A stretch of 61,500 bases of DNA from NCBI RefSeq assembly GCF_964340395.1, contig NC_135563.1:20785651-20847150 (forward strand), written 5' to 3'. A program made the translations under genes and the position numbers. The DNA comes from Glandiceps talaboti (taxonomy: Eukaryota > Hemichordata > Enteropneusta > Spengelidae). The notes under the pieces are model-generated. The model saw nothing but the letters and a program-made list of their open reading frames with translations, had not been told where the DNA came from and did not search any database. Numbering within the stretch: position 1 is the first letter of the stretch; each line of letters starts with the position of its first letter. Below are positions 59,762 through 61,500 of the stretch, in pieces.

Positions 59762-60376
59762 AAGCTATGCTGCATATCATAGTCTGTCTTTAAATTAATA
59801 CTGCTATACTATTCATAGGCTTTAAGCGGCACATCTCAGTTTCCCTGTTGATGCGACTATAATAGCTATAAGCTGTATATCTCAGTCTGCCTGTATTAAT
59901 TGATACATGTATCATGGTAAGCTGTCCATCTTAGCCTGTAACAGTGTGAATAATCGAGCCAGGCATGATGTGCTATAAATACTCCACGACTAATCCATCC
60001 TATTATCATTACAATAGTCGGCAACAAGTTGTGACTGAAAGTCGTCGACACAGCCGGGACCACAGTTTAAACTTTCTGAAACTATCTATCATTCTATATT
60101 TTACATGCACAATCAGATCAATCATAATATATATACTTTATTTATGTTTCTCCTTATTTATTTCTAGATTTATCTGTCTGTTACGTCATCGTTTTCTTTT
60201 GTACTATGTGACTGAATGACTTAATGACCGTTGTCTTCAATAACTGACAATGTCAAATCTTTTGAAGGGAAAGTGAAAGATCTGTACAGGTATAGAATTG
60301 TCTTTTTTTAAATATCAACAAACCAATCATACATACAAAAAAACTTGGACCTATAACAGTCATAGATCGATGATAG
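59762..60376. other. Gene-poor DNA, nothing recognised
   Basis: No exon features. It includes the right-hand CTGTATATCTCAGTCTGCCT-type phrases noted for the array flank. Confidence 0.4.
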
Positions 60377-60453
60377 AAGCAAGCAAGCAAGCAAGCAAAC
60401 AAACAAACAAACAAACAAACAAACAAACACACAAACAAACATACAAACAAACA
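60377..60453. repeat. (CAAG)n(CAAA)n microsatellite
   Basis: Five AAGC units are followed by about 14 AAAC units with a few interruptions. Confidence 0.95.
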
Positions 60454-60512
60454 ACACAGACTAATAAATCTGTCTAACGATATATGATTTTTTTCCAAAT
60501 CTTAAAACTGTT

Positions 60513-60573
60513 TGAGTGAGTGAGTGAGTGAGTGAGTGGGTGAGTGAGTGAGTGAGTGAGTGAGTGGGTGAGT
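60513..60573. repeat. (GAGT)n microsatellite
   Basis: GAGT units with two GGGT variants 28 bases apart. Confidence 0.95.
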
Positions 60574-60790
60574 AAAAGCGAGTTACCAACTAAATGTTTT
60601 CAAAAATACTTTTATGTGTTATCCTCGGTGATTTTTATACCTTGTATTTTAATATGTACTTGTATAATTTTTTACCCAATAAAATTCAATTCGATTCAAT
60701 TAAATTCAACTGCATACACTACCAAGTAAGTAAAATAAGAAATTAACGGTTGGAAACTCACTAACTAATGAATTAACAATCTGACTGACC

Positions 60791-60862
60791 TATCAACCAA
60801 CTAACCAGCCAACCAACCAACCAACCAACCAACCAACCAAACAAACAAACAAACAAACAAAC
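60791..60862. repeat. (CCAA)n(ACAA)n microsatellite
   Basis: About nine CCAA units continue into six or seven ACAA units. Confidence 0.95.
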
Positions 60863-61191
60863 TGACAGTTTGGTTTTGATGTAGTGAGTATAGTTTAAGC
60901 GCAATTAAATGATATACGTCGATTCACGAGTACAGTACAGGGAGGTGTCCATATTTGATAATAACCGAAAATGAAAGTGCGGGTTAATATACTGTAGGTA
61001 AATAAAGACTCACGAAAATACCATGCCTGTCACGATATTAAACCACACACTTTCTCTCCGAATTAAAGCAGGTACATGTATAGATATTAACAACCACAAA
61101 CGCAAACAGAAGATAATTAACTCCTGACTATATACAACTAATTAGTGAAAATTTGTTAGTACAACAGTCAATGACTATTAATGATTGACAA
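60863..61191. other. Gene-poor DNA, nothing recognised
   Basis: No exon features. Confidence 0.4.
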
Positions 61192-61290
61192 GTAATATGG
61201 CATAGTGGTCCCATATTCGACTTAATGGTGTGGACAATTAATTTGACATAGTGGTCCCAGATTAAACTGAAAGTTGTGGACAATTAACTG
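61192..61290. repeat. About 50-bp diverged tandem duplication
   Basis: GGCATAGTGGTCCCATATT ... GTGTGGACAATTAA is followed by GACATAGTGGTCCCAGATT ... GTTGTGGACAATTAAC. Confidence 0.85.
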
Positions 61291-61500
61291 TACAACGGAT
61301 TGGGGGTGGGGGTGGTAATGTTTTACGCAACAGCCTGGGTCTGACTTCACTGGCCATCCCTCTTGTAATGACTGAAGGCTCTCTAAGCAGGGTCTTTATT
61401 ATTTGATATGACATCTTAATGATAAACAAACAAACAAACAATCAATCAACAAAAAGAAGTAGCAGAATTATATAGAACGATACACAGAAAACAAAAGAAC

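Noticed and set aside
59355-59798. Open frames encoding Met-Tyr-Val-Cys or Tyr-Ile-His-Thr repeats
   Set aside because: Pure translation of the ATGT microsatellite.

Overview
The window is nuclear DNA from an invertebrate animal. It is AT-rich, its genes are split by GT-AG introns, intergenic spaces are long, and tetranucleotide microsatellites and small fold-back elements are abundant. The recognisable genes (WDR1, FAHD1, a giant C2H2 zinc-finger protein, a rhodopsin-class GPCR) are bilaterian. The dispersed repeats, built of tandem 110-300 bp cores followed by a (CAGA)n or (CA)n tract, resemble those of marine invertebrates (lophotrochozoans or invertebrate deuterostomes). I cannot fix the phylum from sequence alone.

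Layout. 1-1872 (+): the last four exons of WDR1/AIP1, an actin-disassembly WD40 protein, with two decayed copies of its final exon in the last intron. 1873-7454: a convergent intergenic region with a C-rich minisatellite and a fold-back element. 7455-21077 (-): a multi-exon gene for a 3722-residue C2H2 zinc-finger protein, with a probable 5' untranslated exon near 23836-23940. It carries 14 fingers, three internal tandem-repeat blocks and three copies of a basic Pro-Trp motif. 23941-28344: intergenic, rich in repeats. 28345-31531 (-) and 36459-40048 (-): two tandem FAHD1-like genes with the same three-exon structure. The first keeps every expected active-site residue; the second has lost the catalytic His/Glu pair and two further substrate residues while keeping the metal ligands. 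42428-43567 (+): a single-exon class A GPCR, preceded by a 100-codon upstream ORF. 46153-46390 (+): a possible first coding exon of a type II membrane protein. The remaining ~15 kb shows no convincing exon and holds microsatellites, a 35-bp satellite array and small duplications.

The genes do not form a pathway. They look like ordinary neighbours: WDR1 is convergent with the zinc-finger gene, the two FAHD1 genes are a local duplication, and the GPCR is divergent from FAHD1-b. The observations most worth following are the inferred FAHD1 pseudoenzyme, the decayed WDR1 terminal exons, the repeat-built zinc-finger protein, and the pearl/Helentron-like modular repeats.
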